Below the pieces are notes generated by a model. The model did not search any database. It was not told where the DNA came from and saw only the letters and a list, made by a program, of their open reading frames with translations. This document shows, piece by piece, positions 11,338 through 19,807 of a DNA stretch of 64,000 nucleotides. The stretch is from Rhodococcus sp. KRD197 (GTDB lineage: Bacteria > Actinomycetota > Actinomycetes > Mycobacteriales > Mycobacteriaceae), in contig NZ_JABFAO010000002.1 in NCBI RefSeq assembly GCF_017168235.1, positions 640,488-704,487 on the forward strand. The letters run 5' to 3'. Position numbers and translations under genes: made by a program. Each line of letters begins with the position of its first letter. Position 1 is the stretch's first letter.

Positions 11338-11871
11338 ATGCGCGCCTCGAAGGCAGTTTTCGGTGTCGCAGTGGCAGCTCTGGTTGCAGCGACCGGTTGC
11401 TCCGCGGACATACGCGGGACCGCCACCGCGGTATCCGAGGAATCCGACGTGTCTACGCCGGCCTCGTCGGAATCGATGCCCACGGACTTCGATCCATGTG
11501 ACTTGACTGCAGACTTGTTGGAAGAGCTCGACCTGACCGGTGTACAGCCCAACGAAGTGCCCGATTCGTCTGGCTGTGTATGGGCGAGTGGCATCTTTGC
11601 GCTCGGAATTCTTCTCGTCGAGGACGTCACGTTCATCGAGGATCCGGCCGCGAGAACTGAAGTCTCCGACATCGAAATTTTGCCGTTCGAGGACTACACG
11701 ACGTATCTTTTCGTCCTCGACGGCGACATGTACATGACGCAGACCATGACGGAGAGGGGTGCGTTCATGGTCTACATCACCCGAGCCGGTGATGCATCGC
11801 TGGCCGACGAGCGCGAATCCTTGTTGACTGTTTTCGAGGCGATAGCACCCTACTTTCCGCCACCTCGCTAA
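11338..11871 (+). CDS. DUF3558-type lipoprotein, paralogue of the preceding gene
   Basis: A 177-residue predicted lipoprotein starting on the base after the upstream stop. The signal peptide MRASKAVFGVAVAALVAATGC ends in a lipobox (ATGC), then an acidic Ser/Thr linker and the DUF3558 pattern FDPCDLTADLLEELDL ... SGCVWASG. The architecture matches the preceding protein, though sequence identity beyond the motifs is modest. The two occupy the interval between topA and holB, where mycobacteria have an adenylate cyclase gene. Role unknown. Confidence 0.8.
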   Translation: MRASKAVFGVAVAALVAATGCSADIRGTATAVSEESDVSTPASSESMPTDFDPCDLTADLLEELDLTGVQPNEVPDSSGCVWASGIFALGILLVEDVTFIEDPAARTEVSDIEILPFEDYTTYLFVLDGDMYMTQTMTERGAFMVYITRAGDASLADERESLLTVFEAIAPYFPPPR

Positions 11872-11907
11872 GGCTTCGAGTCGGACCCGCCGACTAGGCT
11901 GCCACCC

Positions 11908-13095
11908 ATGGCTGGAGTATTCGACCGACTGATCGACCAAGAGGACGTCGAGTCAGAGCTGACCGGTGCTGCCGTCGGCGCCCGCACCGGCGATCCGGGG
12001 TCGGCGATGACACATGCCTGGCTGTTCACCGGCCCGCCCGGATCGGGACGATCGATCGCTGCGCTGTGTTTCGCAGCTGCTTTGCAGTGCACGTCGGCGG
12101 GATCACCGGGCTGCGGTGAGTGTCATGCGTGCACCACGACGATGGCAGGCACGCACGGCGATGTTCGACGCATCATCCCGCAAGGACTGAGTATCAGTGT
12201 CAAGGAGATGCGCGAGATCGTGCAGATCGCGGCGCGCCGACCGAGTACGGGACGTTGGCAGATCGTGGTCATCGAGGATGCGGACCGGCTCAGCGAGGCT
12301 GCGGCGAACGCGCTGTTGAAAGTTGTCGAGGAGCCGCCGGAGCGGACCGTGATGTTGCTGTGCGCGCCATCCACCGATCCCGAGGACATGTCGGTGACGC
12401 TTCGCTCGCGCTGTCGCCACGTCCATCTCGTCACGCCCACGGCGTCCGCTATCGCACAGGTGCTGCAGACGCGGGATCAGCTGGACGCCGAGACTGCGCA
12501 GTGGGCCGCGTCGATCAGTGGTGGCCACGTGGGACGTGCGCGCAGGTTGGCGACCGATGCAGACGCTCGGGCTCGGCGCACCCGCGCGCTCGGGTTGGCG
12601 TCGGCGGCGGCACGCCCCAACCGGGCGTATCTGGCAGCCGAGGAGGTGGTCAAGGCAGCGGAGACCGAAGCCGCCGAGATCAGCGCCGCACTCGACGGTG
12701 TCGAAATGGAAGAACTGCGCACCGCGCTCGGAGCGGGCGGGACCGGCAAAGGGGCGGCCGGTGCGCTGCGCGGATCGGCTGGAGTGATCAAGGAGCTCGA
12801 GGCCCGGCAGAAGTCGCGGCGGACGAGAAACGTTCGAGATTCGTTCGACCGAGCGTTGATCGACCTGGCCGGACTGTATCGCGACGCCCTGACGCGGTCT
12901 TACGGCTCCACCGCAGTGCTGAACCACCCGGATATGTCGGAGCAGATCGAGCGGATGGCCAAGGGCGCCTCACCCGAGGCGTTGCTCAAGAGCATCGAGG
13001 CCATCCTCGAATGCCGCGAGGCGCTGGCACTGAACTCGAAACCGAAGTTCGCGGTCTACGCGATGGTGGCCCAGCTGGGCGCGGCGTTGCGCTGA
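11908..13095 (+). CDS. holB: DNA polymerase III subunit delta prime
   Basis: A 395-residue clamp-loader subunit that, with delta and tau/gamma, loads the sliding clamp on DNA. The N-terminal AAA+ domain has GPPGSGRS in place of a working Walker A: arginine replaces lysine, as expected for the ATP-inactive delta prime. A zinc-binding type module (CGECHACTT) follows. VVIEDADRLSEAAANALLKVVEEPPE is the conserved RFC-box region. The position after topA matches Rv3644c. The ATG at 11908 is the first residue of the standard MAGVFDRLIDQ opening. Confidence 0.95.
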   Translation: MAGVFDRLIDQEDVESELTGAAVGARTGDPGSAMTHAWLFTGPPGSGRSIAALCFAAALQCTSAGSPGCGECHACTTTMAGTHGDVRRIIPQGLSISVKEMREIVQIAARRPSTGRWQIVVIEDADRLSEAAANALLKVVEEPPERTVMLLCAPSTDPEDMSVTLRSRCRHVHLVTPTASAIAQVLQTRDQLDAETAQWAASISGGHVGRARRLATDADARARRTRALGLASAAARPNRAYLAAEEVVKAAETEAAEISAALDGVEMEELRTALGAGGTGKGAAGALRGSAGVIKELEARQKSRRTRNVRDSFDRALIDLAGLYRDALTRSYGSTAVLNHPDMSEQIERMAKGASPEALLKSIEAILECREALALNSKPKFAVYAMVAQLGAALR

Positions 13096-13113
13096 CTGGG
13101 GTCGGCCTCCTGG

Positions 13114-13162
13114 CATGAATGTGCCCTTGTAGCTGTCTAGCCGTTGCGATGGCCCATTGATG
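13114..13162. repeat. Decayed copy of palindrome family 1 after holB
   Basis: CATGAATGTGCCCTTGTAG, loop CTGTCTAGCCG, TTGCGATGGCCCATTGATG. It aligns over its whole 49-base length with 10673-10721, but the arms have drifted and only about two thirds of the stem still pairs. It lies 18 bases after the holB stop, exactly the same distance as the first copy from topA. Confidence 0.75.
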
Positions 13163-13214
13163 CCGATGGGGTTGGCCGATGGGGTTGGCCACTGGGGTTG
13201 GCCACTGGCCACTG
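13162..13214. repeat. Tandem repeat of 13-bp then 7-bp units
   Basis: Three consecutive 13-base units (GCCGATGGGGTTG twice, then GCCACTGGGGTTG) are followed by two 7-base units GCCACTG. It abuts the decayed palindrome and precedes tRNA-Thr. No reading frame uses it; it looks like slippage-generated sequence. Confidence 0.85.
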
Positions 13215-13288
13215 CCCCGTGAGCCCGAGGGTGGGCGATTTTCGTTTCGGTGGGGTGCTCCGTTAGACTCACCAACGCCGTAAGGCAC

Positions 13289-13361
13289 GCCGCCTTAGCT
13301 CAGTCGGTAGAGCATTTCACTCGTAATGAAAAGGTCAAGAGTTCGATTCTCTTAGGCGGCT
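13289..13361 (+). tRNA. tRNA-Thr (anticodon CGT)
   Basis: The full cloverleaf is visible: acceptor GCCGCCT/AGGCGGC, D arm GCTC/GAGC, anticodon stem TTTCA/TGAAA with loop CTCGTAA (anticodon CGT at 13322-13324, reading ACG) and T arm AAGAG/CTCTT around TTCGATT. The 3' CCA is not encoded. A possible -10 element TAGACT lies at 13264. Mycobacteria carry a threonine tRNA at the same place next to holB. Confidence 0.97.
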
Positions 13362-13373
13362 CAGAGAACGGAA

Positions 13374-13408
13374 GCCCCTCACCAGGACAGTCTGGTGAGG
13401 GGCATTTT
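13374..13408 (+). terminator. Rho-independent terminator after tRNA-Thr
   Basis: GCCCCTCACCAG at 13374-13385 pairs perfectly with CTGGTGAGGGGC at 13392-13403 around a 6-base loop, followed directly by ATTTT. The 12-bp GC-rich stem and T-run 13 bases after the tRNA end make this a textbook intrinsic terminator. Confidence 0.93.
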
Positions 13409-13534
13409 CGTGCGCGGACTCGACGTGAGGAGAGATCTGCGGAGACGAAGGAAGCTACCGATTCATCCGGTGGGCGGACTTGAAGGAGCCTGCGAGCGAC
13501 CGAAGTGCATGTGGTGAGGTTTCGGACTTGGGTC

Positions 13535-13548
13535 GGGACCTTGGACTC
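13535..13548 (+). promoter_or_regulatory. Degenerate DosR-like box ahead of the GH65 fusion
   Basis: GGGACCTTGGACTC agrees at about 10 of 14 positions with the core GGGACTWWAGTCCC of the mycobacterial hypoxia regulator DosR. It is weak alone; its interest lies in the similar box ahead of the neighbouring kinase gene. It lies 142 bases before the chosen start and 76 bases before the alternative ATG 13624. Confidence 0.25.
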
Positions 13549-13689
13549 TGTCCTCCAACCGTCGACGCTGCCAAGCTGTATTCAACAGCTGCCCAGTCGT
13601 GGAGGTCGCGATGCCCAAATGGAATGTTTTCGTCGCAGCAGTCAGACCCGACAACCTCGGTCGATCATGACGGTCGAGACTGCGTCGAC

Positions 13690-16600
13690 GTGAAGGTCAA
13701 TGGACACTGGATCGAAGCTGTTCTCTTCGATCTCGATGGTGTCGTCACCGACACGGCCCAGGTTCATGAGCGAGCTTGGAAAGCCGCATTCGATACGTTG
13801 CTCAGTGCCGCCGGACAAGGGGATCGACCATTCACGCATGAGGACTACCGAACCTATGTCGATGGCCGAGACAGATTCGACGCGGTCCGCGTGTTCGCTC
13901 GAGCGCGCGCACTGGATCTTGTCGAAAGCCCAACTGAAGCTTCGTCGCTGGGCAGTGTCCAGGAATGGGCCGACCGCAAGAACACTGAGTATCTGTCGGC
14001 GCTGACCTCCCAGGGAGTTCGCACCATCGAAGATACGATCGATGTGTTGCGGCGACTGCGGATGGCGGGTATCCCGACAGCGGTGGTCTCGTCCAGCCGA
14101 AACGCTCGCGCCGTGATGGCACTGGCCGGTGTCGGAGGCTTGTTCGACGTGCGCGTGGACGGCACCGATGTAGAACGTCGACGCCTTGCAGGCAAGCCCG
14201 CACCGGATCTGTATCTCGAAGCGGCCCGGCGGCTCGGATTTCCGCCGAAAACGTCGGCTGTTGTAGAGGATTCGGTTGCCGGAATTCAAGGAGCGCGGGC
14301 CGGTGGATTCGAATTGGTGATCGGACTGCAGCGGGCATCCGCACCCGCGCTACCCAATGCCGACATCACCGTCGGCAGTCTCGCCGATCTGGATATCGAC
14401 ATCGGTACGGACACCCCGGCCGGTGTCAACGAGGGATGCGAATTGTGCAGCGGTGACACCCGATCGCCGTGGGAGTTGCACTACCTCGGCTTCGACGTTT
14501 GGGAGGAGGGTATTCGTGAGAGTCTTTGCACTCTGGGAAACGGATACTTCGCAACTCGGGGAGCCCTGCCGGAAGCGACTGCGGATGGAGTGCACTACCC
14601 GGGTACGTATCTCGCCGGGTGCTACAACAGACTCCGATCGACCATCGACGGTGTCGACCACGAGGACGAATCGATCGTCGCATGGCCGAATTGGCTGGGT
14701 ACCACGTTCAGTATCGACGGTGGTCCTTGGTTCACCCCTGCCAATCAACGACCACTGCATCACCACATCGCCCTCGATCTGAAAAGGGGCGTTCTCAGAC
14801 GAGAGAGCCTCCTTTCCGATAACGATGGGCGTCGCACATGGCTTCGGCAGACACGGATCGTTTCGATGGCGTCACCGCACCTGGCCGCGCTCGAAACCCG
14901 GATCGAACCGGAGAATTACCGGGCAATGATCGCAGTGCGCTGTGCGCTGGACGCCGATGTTCGCAACGGAAACGTCGCCGACTTCCGGACACTCGACAAC
15001 GTGCACCTCACCGATATCGAAACAGGGCTGGGAGCAGACGATCTCGCCTGGATCCGGCTCAGAAGCCGCCAATCCCGAATTTCGGTCGCGCTCGCCTCAC
15101 GAGTGGACTCGTCAGCTCCGGTTCGACGGGCTAGCGATCAGCCGACGAGTGCATTTCACGAATCGTGGGCGGAGGCCTCACCGACCTCCGGAATCTACAT
15201 CACGAAGACGATCGCACTTTACTCCTCCCGGGATCGCGCTATCACGGATCCGCTGAGCACTGCGTTGTCCTCGCTTGCCGAACGTGACTCGTTCCCCATG
15301 CTGGTCGAGAGCCACGTACGGCAATGGCAAAGGCTCTGGGATCGCTTCGATCTGAAGGCCAGTTGCTCCGACCCCGACACCGTCCGAGCGGTTCGCCTGC
15401 AGCTTTTCCACGTAATCCAATCACTTTCACCCCACACCGTGGATCTCGACGTCGGTGTCCCTGCCCGTGGCCTGCACGGGGAGGCCTACCGCGGTCACAT
15501 CTTCTGGGACGAGTTGTTCGTGCTTCCCCTGTTGAACCTTCGCACACCGGAGTTGTCGAAGTCGCTGTTGCTCTATCGCCATCGGCGACTCCCGCAAGCG
15601 CGACGGCGAGCCAGGGAAATGGGTTACCGCGGCGCATTGTTCCCTTGGCAGAGCGGAAGCGACGGTAGAGAGGAGACGCCGCGCTTGCTGTTCAACCCGA
15701 GATCCGGGCGCTGGATGCCCGATCATTCGAGCCGACAGTTCCATGTCGGGTTATCCGTGGCGTACAACGTGTGGCACTACTGGGAAGTGACGGCGGACCG
15801 CGAATTCCTCGCATCGTACGGGGTCGAACTCTTGGTGGAGAACGCTCGATTCTGGGTGAGCCTCGCATCGCTGGATGCCGCCGACGGGCGGTTCGACATT
15901 CGCGGAGTCATGGGTCCCGACGAGTTCCACGACGGGTATCCGGGCCGCCCCGGCGCGGGAATCGATAACTGCACCTATGTCAATGTCATGGTGTCGTGGA
16001 GTCTCAGACGCGCGTTGGATGCGTGTCGGATCGTCTGCCGACCCGAGGACAACGGTTTGTGGAGTCGGCTCGATGTCGATCCCTCCGAACTCGATACCTG
16101 GCAGAGACTCGCGAGCCGGCTACGTATCGAGTTCCTGGACAACGGGTTGCTTGCACAATTTCACGGGTACGGCGAACTCGGCGAAATCGACCTCGACGAC
16201 TACCGACTGAGGTACGGCAACATCGGACGTCTCGACCTCATCTTGGAAGCCGAACATGATTCGTGTGCGAATTACAAGGTCTCGAAACAGGCTGACGTTC
16301 TGATGCTTCTGTACCTCTTCACCGCAGAAGAACTCACCGGCCTACTCGCCGGAATGGGATACGAATTCGACCCGAACACCATTCCGGCGACCGTCGACTA
16401 CTACCTTGCCCGTACAACTCATGGCTCGACGTTGAGCCGGGTTGCGCATGCCTGGGTCCTCGCGCGAGGTCACCGTCGGGACTCCTGGGAGATGCTCCGT
16501 GAATCGTGTACTGCTGATCTCGTCGATTCACAACACGGAACTACCCGCGAGGGAATACACCTCGGGGCGATGGCCGGCAGCGTGGATATCCTGCAGCGCT

Positions 16601-16881
16601 GCTACACCGGAATCGACGTTTGGGGCGACACCCTGCGGCTTCATCCACAGCTTCCCAACGAACTTCGATCACTCGAACTCAATCTCCGCTACCGCGACCA
16701 CTGGATCCACCTTCGGTGTGACCAGACTTCGACCACCGTCACGACCCGACCGAGCACCGCACCCCCGATAAGAATCAGCATCGACGGGCGGAAATTCACC
16801 CTCGAGGGCGGTGAAACCGTCGTAGCCGCTGTCGAACTCACACGTGGCGCGGATCTGAGACCGGTGCCTCGTCCGGGCTGA
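13690..16881 (+). CDS. Beta-phosphoglucomutase/glycoside hydrolase family 65 fusion
   Basis: A two-domain enzyme of about 1063 residues. Residues 1-240 are a HAD phosphatase/mutase of the beta-phosphoglucomutase type: DLDGVVTD gives nucleophile Asp14 and acid-base Asp16, and KPAPDLYLEAARRLG and VEDSVAGIQGARAGG are later HAD motifs. Residues about 255-1060 are a GH65 phosphorylase/hydrolase (trehalose, maltose or kojibiose type) with general acid Glu745 in MGPDEFHDGYPG. The fusion could phosphorolyse an alpha-glucobiose and convert beta-glucose 1-phosphate to glucose 6-phosphate. Related mycobacterial proteins are Rv3400-Rv3401 and Rv2006. GTG 13690 is chosen from the HAD N terminus; ATG 13624 and an upstream codon near 13480 are alternatives. 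Confidence 0.88.
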   Translation: MKVNGHWIEAVLFDLDGVVTDTAQVHERAWKAAFDTLLSAAGQGDRPFTHEDYRTYVDGRDRFDAVRVFARARALDLVESPTEASSLGSVQEWADRKNTEYLSALTSQGVRTIEDTIDVLRRLRMAGIPTAVVSSSRNARAVMALAGVGGLFDVRVDGTDVERRRLAGKPAPDLYLEAARRLGFPPKTSAVVEDSVAGIQGARAGGFELVIGLQRASAPALPNADITVGSLADLDIDIGTDTPAGVNEGCELCSGDTRSPWELHYLGFDVWEEGIRESLCTLGNGYFATRGALPEATADGVHYPGTYLAGCYNRLRSTIDGVDHEDESIVAWPNWLGTTFSIDGGPWFTPANQRPLHHHIALDLKRGVLRRESLLSDNDGRRTWLRQTRIVSMASPHLAALETRIEPENYRAMIAVRCALDADVRNGNVADFRTLDNVHLTDIETGLGADDLAWIRLRSRQSRISVALASRVDSSAPVRRASDQPTSAFHESWAEASPTSGIYITKTIALYSSRDRAITDPLSTALSSLAERDSFPMLVESHVRQWQRLWDRFDLKASCSDPDTVRAVRLQLFHVIQSLSPHTVDLDVGVPARGLHGEAYRGHIFWDELFVLPLLNLRTPELSKSLLLYRHRRLPQARRRAREMGYRGALFPWQSGSDGREETPRLLFNPRSGRWMPDHSSRQFHVGLSVAYNVWHYWEVTADREFLASYGVELLVENARFWVSLASLDAADGRFDIRGVMGPDEFHDGYPGRPGAGIDNCTYVNVMVSWSLRRALDACRIVCRPEDNGLWSRLDVDPSELDTWQRLASRLRIEFLDNGLLAQFHGYGELGEIDLDDYRLRYGNIGRLDLILEAEHDSCANYKVSKQADVLMLLYLFTAEELTGLLAGMGYEFDPNTIPATVDYYLARTTHGSTLSRVAHAWVLARGHRRDSWEMLRESCTADLVDSQHGTTREGIHLGAMAGSVDILQRCYTGIDVWGDTLRLHPQLPNELRSLELNLRYRDHWIHLRCDQTSTTVTTRPSTAPPIRISIDGRKFTLEGGETVVAAVELTRGADLRPVPRPG

Positions 16882-16893
16882 TCTCGAGCAAGA

Positions 16894-17880
16894 TCATCCG
16901 ATATCCGCGAGCAAGCGTTGGTACAAGCGATCCACGTCCTCCCTGGTGCAGGGTTGAGATCCGGGAGTCAGAGTTGCCGCTGCTCCGGCTGCGGTTCCGA
17001 GTCGAACGGCCTCCGTCAACTCCCACCCTTGGTCGAGCGCAAAGGTTATCGCTGCGACCATGCTGTCGCCCGCTCCCACGCCGTTGCCCGCCGACAGGTG
17101 CACGCCCGGCAACACGACGCTCTCGTCGGAAGTAACCAGTACGGCACCGTCAGGACCCAGTGAGATTACGACCACATCGCTCACCTTGGCCATGATCAGC
17201 TCACGCGCGGCGGCAATCTGTGAGGCCAAGTCCAGGAGAGGGGCGCCGACACAGTCTCGGAGTTCGCGGATGCTGGGTTTGATCAGGTAAGCACCGGTGA
17301 CGGTGGCCAGTGCGGGGCCCGATGTATCGACCACCAGCCGACAATCGTGGTGCGCCGCGAGTTCAGCGATGCGGCCGAAAAATCCGTCGGAACATCCAGG
17401 GGGGAGGCTGCCACTGACCACCAGATAGCCGTTGTCGAGCATGTGCTGCTCCAGGGCCAGCAGACAGCGGGCCTCGTCGGAGGAGTCCAGGCGCGGCCCG
17501 GGCAGCACGAAACGATATTGCAGCCGGTTCTGTTCGTCGGTAGCGGTGAAGCTCTCGCGAGTCGAGTCGCGGACAGGCACAGCGCGTACCGGGATTCCGT
17601 CACGTTCGATCAAGGCAAGCAAGTGTGCACCGGCATGGTCGCCTGCTGTCACGATTGCAGTTGCTTCGCCGCCCAAGGCGATGATTGCCCGGGCGACATT
17701 CACGCCTCCTCCACCGGCGTCGTACCTCGGGTTGCCGCAACGCATTTTTTCCGTATGCATCACGTGTGGCACCGACACGTTGATGTCGAGCGCCGGGTTC
17801 ATTGTGAGAGTGGTTATTGCAGTCAGTGCTGATTCCGTCGCCGACTCGATGGTCGCCGACTCCGGAAATTGGTGGTTCAT
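16894..17880 (-). CDS. PfkB-family hexose-phosphate kinase
   Basis: A 328-residue ribokinase/PfkB-fold kinase, closest in pattern to 1-phosphofructokinases and to the mycobacterial PfkB (Rv2029c) group. TLTMNPALDINVSV and YDAGGGGVNVARAIIALGG are the PFKB N-terminal signatures; the catalytic motif NGVGAGDSMVAA places the base at Asp272. It probably phosphorylates fructose 6-phosphate, fructose 1-phosphate or tagatose 6-phosphate; the exact sugar cannot be read from the sequence. The start has GGAG six bases upstream. It is convergent with the GH65 fusion (12-base gap), suggesting a joint sugar-phosphate role. Confidence 0.9.
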   Translation of the reverse strand: MNHQFPESATIESATESALTAITTLTMNPALDINVSVPHVMHTEKMRCGNPRYDAGGGGVNVARAIIALGGEATAIVTAGDHAGAHLLALIERDGIPVRAVPVRDSTRESFTATDEQNRLQYRFVLPGPRLDSSDEARCLLALEQHMLDNGYLVVSGSLPPGCSDGFFGRIAELAAHHDCRLVVDTSGPALATVTGAYLIKPSIRELRDCVGAPLLDLASQIAAARELIMAKVSDVVVISLGPDGAVLVTSDESVVLPGVHLSAGNGVGAGDSMVAAITFALDQGWELTEAVRLGTAAGAAATLTPGSQPCTREDVDRLYQRLLADIG

Positions 17881-17957
17881 TCAGGACTCCGATCGCTCGG
17901 ATTCCGACTGTTGCAGCCCGCGAGCCATTGGGCCAGAGCATTGATCCTTACGCCCGT

Positions 17958-17971
17958 GGGACTTATGACCT
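17958..17971 (-). promoter_or_regulatory. DosR-like box ahead of the PfkB kinase
   Basis: Read on the minus strand, AGGTCATAAGTCCC matches the DosR core GGGACTWWAGTCCC at about 11 of 14 positions, with the right half AAGTCCC intact. It lies 78-91 bases upstream of the kinase start, a normal activator distance. Rv2029c of M. tuberculosis belongs to the DosR regulon, which gives the match context, but no DosR gene is in the window. Confidence 0.35.
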
Positions 17972-17996
17972 CTCTACAACTGGTAGACGATCGGTG

Positions 17997-18824
17997 CTAA
18001 CCGTCGCCGGCCACCAGTCGGTTGCTCACCGCGCCGAGGTGGTCGATCTCGACGCTGACGTGATCTCCCGGCTTCAGCAGTAGCTGGGGTTTGCGGCGGT
18101 ACCCCACCCCGCCAGGGGTGCCGGTGAGAATGACATCCCCGGGTTCGAGCGTGGTGAACGTCGAGATGGTTGCGATCAGGTTGGGCACCGTGAACAGCAA
18201 TTGGGACAGATTCGACTCCTGCACCTTCTCACCGTTGACGATGGTGCGGATGCCGCAGCTGTCGAGGTCGACCTCGGCCGGGCAGACGATGCGCGGTCCG
18301 AGTGGTGTGCTGGCGTCCCAGGCCTTTCCCTGCATCCACTGGTGGGTCTTGTACTGGAAGTCGAGCATCGTGATGTCGTTGGCGACGGTGTAGCCGAGGA
18401 CGTGATCGAGAGCGTCTTCCTCGGTGATGCGTCGACCGCGCCGCCCGATGACCACCGCCATCTCGCCCTCGTAGTCCACCTCGGAACTCTCGGGTGGAAC
18501 GACGATGTCGTCGTATGCGCCGATGAGGCTGGAGGCGAACTTGGGGAACATGACCGGGTACGTCGGGAAATCACGCTTGGTCTCGACGATGTGATCGCGG
18601 TAGTTGAGTCCGACGCAGATCACCCGCGCAGGGTCGGTGACCACCGGTAGCACGCGGACCTCCTCGAGGACTAGAGGATGGTTCGTCATCCGCTCCGCCG
18701 ATGCCAGGGTCTCGATCGTGGTGCTGCGGCCGATCTCGGAGATGTCCTGCAGCGGAATCAGTGATTCGCCGTCCACCTCGCCTACACCGCGAACTCCGTT
18801 GTATTCGTAAGAGAGGTAAGACAT
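17997..18824 (-). CDS. Fumarylacetoacetate hydrolase-family protein
   Basis: A 275-residue FAH-fold enzyme that would hydrolyse or isomerise an acylpyruvate-type ring-fission product. The conserved core is visible: VICVGLNYRDH, FPKFASSLIG, VDYEGEMAVVIGRRG with metal-binding acidic residues, YTVANDITMLDFQ and LTGTPGGVGYRRKPQLLLKPGD. ATG 18824 follows the upstream gene's stop by one base (TGA-C-ATG), so it is the last gene of an MFS-dioxygenase-hydrolase operon. Together with the extradiol dioxygenase it should process a meta-cleavage product; the substrate is inference. Confidence 0.88.
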   Translation of the reverse strand: MSYLSYEYNGVRGVGEVDGESLIPLQDISEIGRSTTIETLASAERMTNHPLVLEEVRVLPVVTDPARVICVGLNYRDHIVETKRDFPTYPVMFPKFASSLIGAYDDIVVPPESSEVDYEGEMAVVIGRRGRRITEEDALDHVLGYTVANDITMLDFQYKTHQWMQGKAWDASTPLGPRIVCPAEVDLDSCGIRTIVNGEKVQESNLSQLLFTVPNLIATISTFTTLEPGDVILTGTPGGVGYRRKPQLLLKPGDHVSVEIDHLGAVSNRLVAGDG

Positions 18825-18825
18825 G

Positions 18826-19758
18826 TCAGATCTCGCTTTCGCTCGTCTTGCGCCAGCTCGCGAGCTGGCCACCCCACAGGTTCACCGATGCGGGCACCGG
18901 TCGCCATCGGCGCGGAACGTACTCGACGCGGTCGTCGTGGAACTTCTCCATCTCCGCCGACAGCTCGATGTGGTTCCCGGCCGGATCGTCGAAGAACACG
19001 AACAGGTTGTTTCCCGGGCCGTGACGGCCCGGCCCCCACACCACATCGACACCGAGATCGGTCAGTCGGTCGCACCAGGACTTGAAGTCCTCCCATTCGG
19101 CCAGATCGTAGGAGTAGTGATCGAGGTCGCCGGGGTGTCCGTTCTCGACCACGGCGAGGATGTGATGGTCACGATCGCTGCGCAGCCAGGCGAACTTGCC
19201 GTCGTCCAGTTGATCGGAGATGCGAAATCCCACGGTGTCGACGAAGAACGAGACCATCGCGGCGACGTTGTCGGTGCCGAGTGTGGTGTGCTGGAACTTG
19301 ATGGGGCGGCGTCCTGGATCGGCGGCATTCTCACCCTGCCGATGCACCGGGCAGTGGAAGTGCACCGGAGTGCCGTCGGGGTCGACCACCGAGATTCCCG
19401 ACGGCGCCCCGACGGCATTGTCTACGACCGTGGGGTCGAGGTCGGTCACCTCGTGGCCGGCAGCGACGAGGCGTTTGGCGATGCCCTCGATTCCGTAGTC
19501 ATCGCGGACCTCGAAACCGTAGTAGGCCAGTCCTTTCGGTCCCTCGAACAGGTCGAGTACGTGGTGTCCGAATCCCCAGCCCAACCGGAGACCTCCGCCT
19601 GCCAGAGTGTCCTGGATCGTCAGGCCGACGGTGCGTCCGTAGAAGTCCGCGGCATCGTCGATGTTCGGAACGGTGAAGCCTATGTGCGAGACGGCCGTTC
19701 GAGAGAGGGCGCCTGCGGCGCCGCGCTCCTGCAGAGTGACGCGAGTGGGTGTGTGCAT
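18826..19758 (-). CDS. Extradiol ring-cleavage dioxygenase (VOC type I)
   Basis: A 310-residue two-domain vicinal-oxygen-chelate dioxygenase that opens catechol-type rings next to the hydroxyl pair using Fe(II). From ATG 19758 the metal ligands are His157 (FQHTTLGT), His214 (LDHYSYDL) and Glu265 (GNHIELSAEME), the 2-His-1-Glu set of BphC-like enzymes. The N-terminal domain (SRTAVSHIGFTVPNIDDAADFYG) is the non-catalytic copy. ATG 19806, one base after the MFS stop, is an alternative that adds 16 residues; 19758 is preferred because AAAGGCGG precedes it. The ring substrate cannot be read from the sequence. Confidence 0.9.
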   Translation of the reverse strand: MHTPTRVTLQERGAAGALSRTAVSHIGFTVPNIDDAADFYGRTVGLTIQDTLAGGGLRLGWGFGHHVLDLFEGPKGLAYYGFEVRDDYGIEGIAKRLVAAGHEVTDLDPTVVDNAVGAPSGISVVDPDGTPVHFHCPVHRQGENAADPGRRPIKFQHTTLGTDNVAAMVSFFVDTVGFRISDQLDDGKFAWLRSDRDHHILAVVENGHPGDLDHYSYDLAEWEDFKSWCDRLTDLGVDVVWGPGRHGPGNNLFVFFDDPAGNHIELSAEMEKFHDDRVEYVPRRWRPVPASVNLWGGQLASWRKTSESEI

Positions 19759-19807
19759 GTCAGAAATCCGCCTTTCGGGGCGATGTGCGGGTGGTGTGGC
19801 GGTCATG

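Noticed and set aside
13162-13214. CRISPR-like array
   Set aside because: Units are 13 and 7 bases with no spacers and no cas genes nearby.
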